This document shows positions 5,754 to 8,038 of a stretch of 8,038 nucleotides of DNA, piece by piece; the stretch's first letter is position 1, and each line of letters starts with the position of its first letter. The notes below the pieces were generated by a model, which searched no databases, was not told the DNA's origin, and was given only the letters and a program-made list of their open reading frames with translations. This DNA comes from Bacillota bacterium (GTDB lineage Bacteria; Bacillota; Clostridia; Oscillospirales; Acutalibacteraceae). The stretch is taken from positions 1 to 8,038 of the forward strand of contig JAEZJA010000038.1 in assembly GCA_023415895.1 (NCBI GenBank). Reading direction: 5' to 3'. Position numbers and translations under genes: made by a program.

Positions 5754-8038
5754 GTTAGCCCGCATCGGCCTGCTTACGGCTGTCTGTGCCTCGGTGCTGC
5801 TCGCGTCGGCACTGGCGGATCGATCGGACAAGACGGCCGCTACGACAGACCCCTCCGCATCGGTGTCTACGTCGGACTTATCCGCACAGTTGGAGGTGGC
5901 CTCTAACCGGCATGCCCAATACTACGAACCGACCACAGCCGTGTCGGCCTTTACCACGGAGAGCTTCGAAAAGGTGGCACAGAACAGTCAGATGCAGCTC
6001 TGGCTCAACAAAAGCAGCGATCAGATTCGGTTGGTGGATGCCCGCAACGGCTATGTCTGGGGCGGATCTCCCCAGGAAGAGGGGCTCAACAAGTCTTGGA
6101 AAAACTTTGGGAACTCCATTATTGGTATAGAATGCTACGATATTAAAGAGTCGGAAAAGCGGACCGGTCTTGGGGATAAGGATGCCAAATGCACCTATAC
6201 CAAGAACAGCGACGGCATAACGGCCGAGGTGGCGTTTCAGGAGCTTAAAATCTCTTTTTCCTTTACTCTGTCGCTGACAGAAGAAGGTCTGCGTTTCCAG
6301 CTGTCTCATGATACCATTGCGGAAGAAGGGAAGTATAAGCTCAAATCCCTGACGTTTTTCCCCTTCCTCGGATGCTCCTATCAGGGGGGGACGCCCGGCT
6401 ATATAATGATTCCCGATGGTTCGGGAGCGTTGGTTGCCTTTAATAAGCCACTCAGTTACCTGACGGGATTTGAAAAACGCGTCTATGGGTACGATTACAG
6501 CATAGATGTTCTGGCTACGAGTACGAGCTCGAGCGCCAAGACGTCGGCCAATACGTCCCTCAATCGTCCGGGGGATTATTTGGTTAACGAGCCGCAGGTT
6601 TCCCTGCCGGTCTACGGCATCGCCCATGGCTCCAACCAGAACGCTTTGTTTGTCTATGTAACCAGCGGAGCGGAGTACGCGACGCTTATGACCATTCCGG
6701 CCGGGCTCAATACCGACTGTACCTGGGCAACCTTCCGTTTTGATTATCGACAGAAGTATATGCACCCCACAAGCAAGAGCGGTTCCGGTGTGCAGCTGCC
6801 TCAGGATACGCCCAACGAGTACGACATTGATATGACCATTCGTCTTCTCGCGGGTGATGACGCCAATTATTCGGGAATGGCGCGGTATTACCGAAGTTAC
6901 CTGCTCAGCAAGGGCATCCTCAACAGTGCGAAGACGGAGACGGGTAACACTCCTCTTCACATTGAATTTTTGGGAGCCGATGTCAAAAAACAATTTCTTA
7001 TCAATGGCACGGCTGTGCTGACGACCGCACAACAGGCAAAAGAGGTTGTCACCGATCTTAGTGCGGCGGGCGTGGGGCGGCTGACGACCGTGCTGCGGGG
7101 GTATACGGGAGGAGGTCTCAGCGGCGGACGTATCACGACATCGTCGCTCGACAAAAAGCTGGGGACACCATCCGTATATACCCAACTGGCGCAAGCGGTG
7201 CATGAAAAGGGCGGGCGTCTGTATCTTTACCGTAACCCCATGACCGGCAATAAGAATCAGATCTCACTGCAATCTCAGTGCGGCATCGGCATTTCCAAAA
7301 CGTATATTCAGACCTTTCGCAACAATCCGTCTTTGATGTTTCCCGACACCTATTTTTTCAACATCAACAAGGCGGCGGAGCTAATGTTGCATATGTCCGT
7401 GCTGAGTGATTTTGACGGCTTGTCCTTGGACGGCGTGGGGCAATACCTTTATGGGGATTTCACACGCAATGCCATAACCACACGACAGGAGGCACAGGAT
7501 AAGATTATACAGGCAATTGACCAACAGTCTCTGCCGGTCGCCGTCTATGGTGCCAACCAATACCTACTCCCTCAGGCGGAGCAGCTATTGGATTTGCCCA
7601 TGGTCAACAGCCAGTATCTGTTTGAGACCGATACCATCCCCTTTTTGCAAATGGTGTTGAAAGGCTCACTCGACTATTACTCGCCCTTCTTGAATACACA
7701 AAGCGTTTCACGCATTAACCTGCTCAAACTGGTGGAATACGGCGAGCTGCCGTCCTATATACTGACCGCTGCCCAAAGCAGCTCGTTGGTGGATACCCCG
7801 AGCGAAGACCTATTTTCCACCTGCTATGCCGACCTCAAGGATGAAATCGTGGATACGTACACCTTTGTCAGCCGCTTACTCGCGCCTGCGCAGGGCGTGG
7901 GGATGCTCCGGCATGAGGTGTTGGACCAAGGGCATGTACGGGTGACCTATGAAAACGGACGCGTTTTGTACATCAATTATATGTCGACCGCGTGGCAGCC
8001 GCAGGCAGGGCTGACCATCGGTGCATACTCGGCGGATT
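5737..8038 (+). CDS. DUF5696-type exported protein, GTG start (3' end missing)
   Basis: Uncharacterised family. The frame is open from GTG 5737 to the window edge (767 residues, probably only a short tail missing). Residues 1-27 form a signal peptide or anchor (hydrophobic stretch, ALA before D28). There is no lipobox, since Cys17 is preceded by Val. After a Ser/Thr-rich linker (~28-55) comes a beta-rich region with the markers SWKNFGNSI and IPDGSGALVAFN (225-236). An S/T-rich insertion at 261-274 follows, then LPVYGIAHG and GMARYYRSYL (380-389). Residues ~400-700 look like an alpha/beta barrel: LRGYTGGG (453-460), LYLYRNP (495-501), DGLSLDGVG (560-568), IPFLQMVLKG (634-643) and LVEYGELPS (665-673). 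A closing beta region ends the visible part. That order resembles retaining glycosidases of the GH31/GH101 style, but catalytic residues are not established; D560 and D565 are candidates. Co-location with an ABC importer fits a glycan-related role outside the cell. The family call rests on remembered motifs. Confidence 0.85.
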   Translation, partial: MSVKLKLARIGLLTAVCASVLLASALADRSDKTAATTDPSASVSTSDLSAQLEVASNRHAQYYEPTTAVSAFTTESFEKVAQNSQMQLWLNKSSDQIRLVDARNGYVWGGSPQEEGLNKSWKNFGNSIIGIECYDIKESEKRTGLGDKDAKCTYTKNSDGITAEVAFQELKISFSFTLSLTEEGLRFQLSHDTIAEEGKYKLKSLTFFPFLGCSYQGGTPGYIMIPDGSGALVAFNKPLSYLTGFEKRVYGYDYSIDVLATSTSSSAKTSANTSLNRPGDYLVNEPQVSLPVYGIAHGSNQNALFVYVTSGAEYATLMTIPAGLNTDCTWATFRFDYRQKYMHPTSKSGSGVQLPQDTPNEYDIDMTIRLLAGDDANYSGMARYYRSYLLSKGILNSAKTETGNTPLHIEFLGADVKKQFLINGTAVLTTAQQAKEVVTDLSAAGVGRLTTVLRGYTGGGLSGGRITTSSLDKKLGTPSVYTQLAQAVHEKGGRLYLYRNPMTGNKNQISLQSQCGIGISKTYIQTFRNNPSLMFPDTYFFNINKAAELMLHMSVLSDFDGLSLDGVGQYLYGDFTRNAITTRQEAQDKIIQAIDQQSLPVAVYGANQYLLPQAEQLLDLPMVNSQYLFETDTIPFLQMVLKGSLDYYSPFLNTQSVSRINLLKLVEYGELPSYILTAAQSSSLVDTPSEDLFSTCYADLKDEIVDTYTFVSRLLAPAQGVGMLRHEVLDQGHVRVTYENGRVLYINYMSTAWQPQAGLTIGAYSAD

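Noticed and set aside
6402..6407. TATAAT resembling a -10 box
   Set aside because: It lies deep inside the DUF5696 gene without a -35 partner and encodes part of the YIMIPDG motif.
5878..7203. 441-codon open frame on the minus strand
   Set aside because: It lies wholly opposite the DUF5696 gene, whose + strand frame shows recognisable motifs throughout. The antisense product is rich in R, G, H and I with no domain pattern, as expected from reading the complement of a coding frame.

Overview
The window is a single, tightly packed stretch of five genes, all on the + strand. It looks like the inside of one operon for uptake or handling of a carbohydrate or related solute. Balanced base composition (about half G+C by eye), strong purine-rich Shine-Dalgarno sites, overlapping start/stop codons and the protein families themselves suggest a Gram-positive anaerobe or spore-former (Bacillota, most likely Clostridia). 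This lineage call is an inference from style and gene content, because no phylogenetic marker is present.

Layout: (1) 2-1867, the C-terminal 621 residues of an unusually large extracellular solute-binding protein whose 5' end lies upstream. (2) 1867-2787 and (3) 2784-3689, the two inner-membrane permeases of a carbohydrate-type (CUT1-like) ABC importer, each with the EAA loop. (4) 3720-5753, a protein with a signal peptide, an extracellular NHL-type beta-propeller, a TPR-like helical stretch, a membrane anchor and a C-terminal Yip1-type multi-pass domain. (5) 5737-8038, a secreted or membrane-anchored DUF5696-type protein that starts at GTG and runs off the right edge. Junctions are a 1-base overlap, a 4-base overlap, a 30-base gap and a 17-base overlap, so co-transcription and translational coupling are very likely. 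No promoter, terminator, RNA gene, mobile element or CRISPR array is visible.

Working together: the binding protein would capture a ligand outside the cell and pass it to the permease pair. No ATPase is encoded here, so a shared MsmX-type ATPase encoded elsewhere is the likely energy source. The last two genes are the interesting part. A membrane protein carrying an outward-facing propeller and a DUF5696 protein with a glycosidase-like layout are co-transcribed with the importer and have no established role that I know of. They could be a surface sensor or scaffold and a glycan-processing or glycan-binding component, but this is a hypothesis. The strongest candidate here for an undescribed system is this five-component set as a unit.
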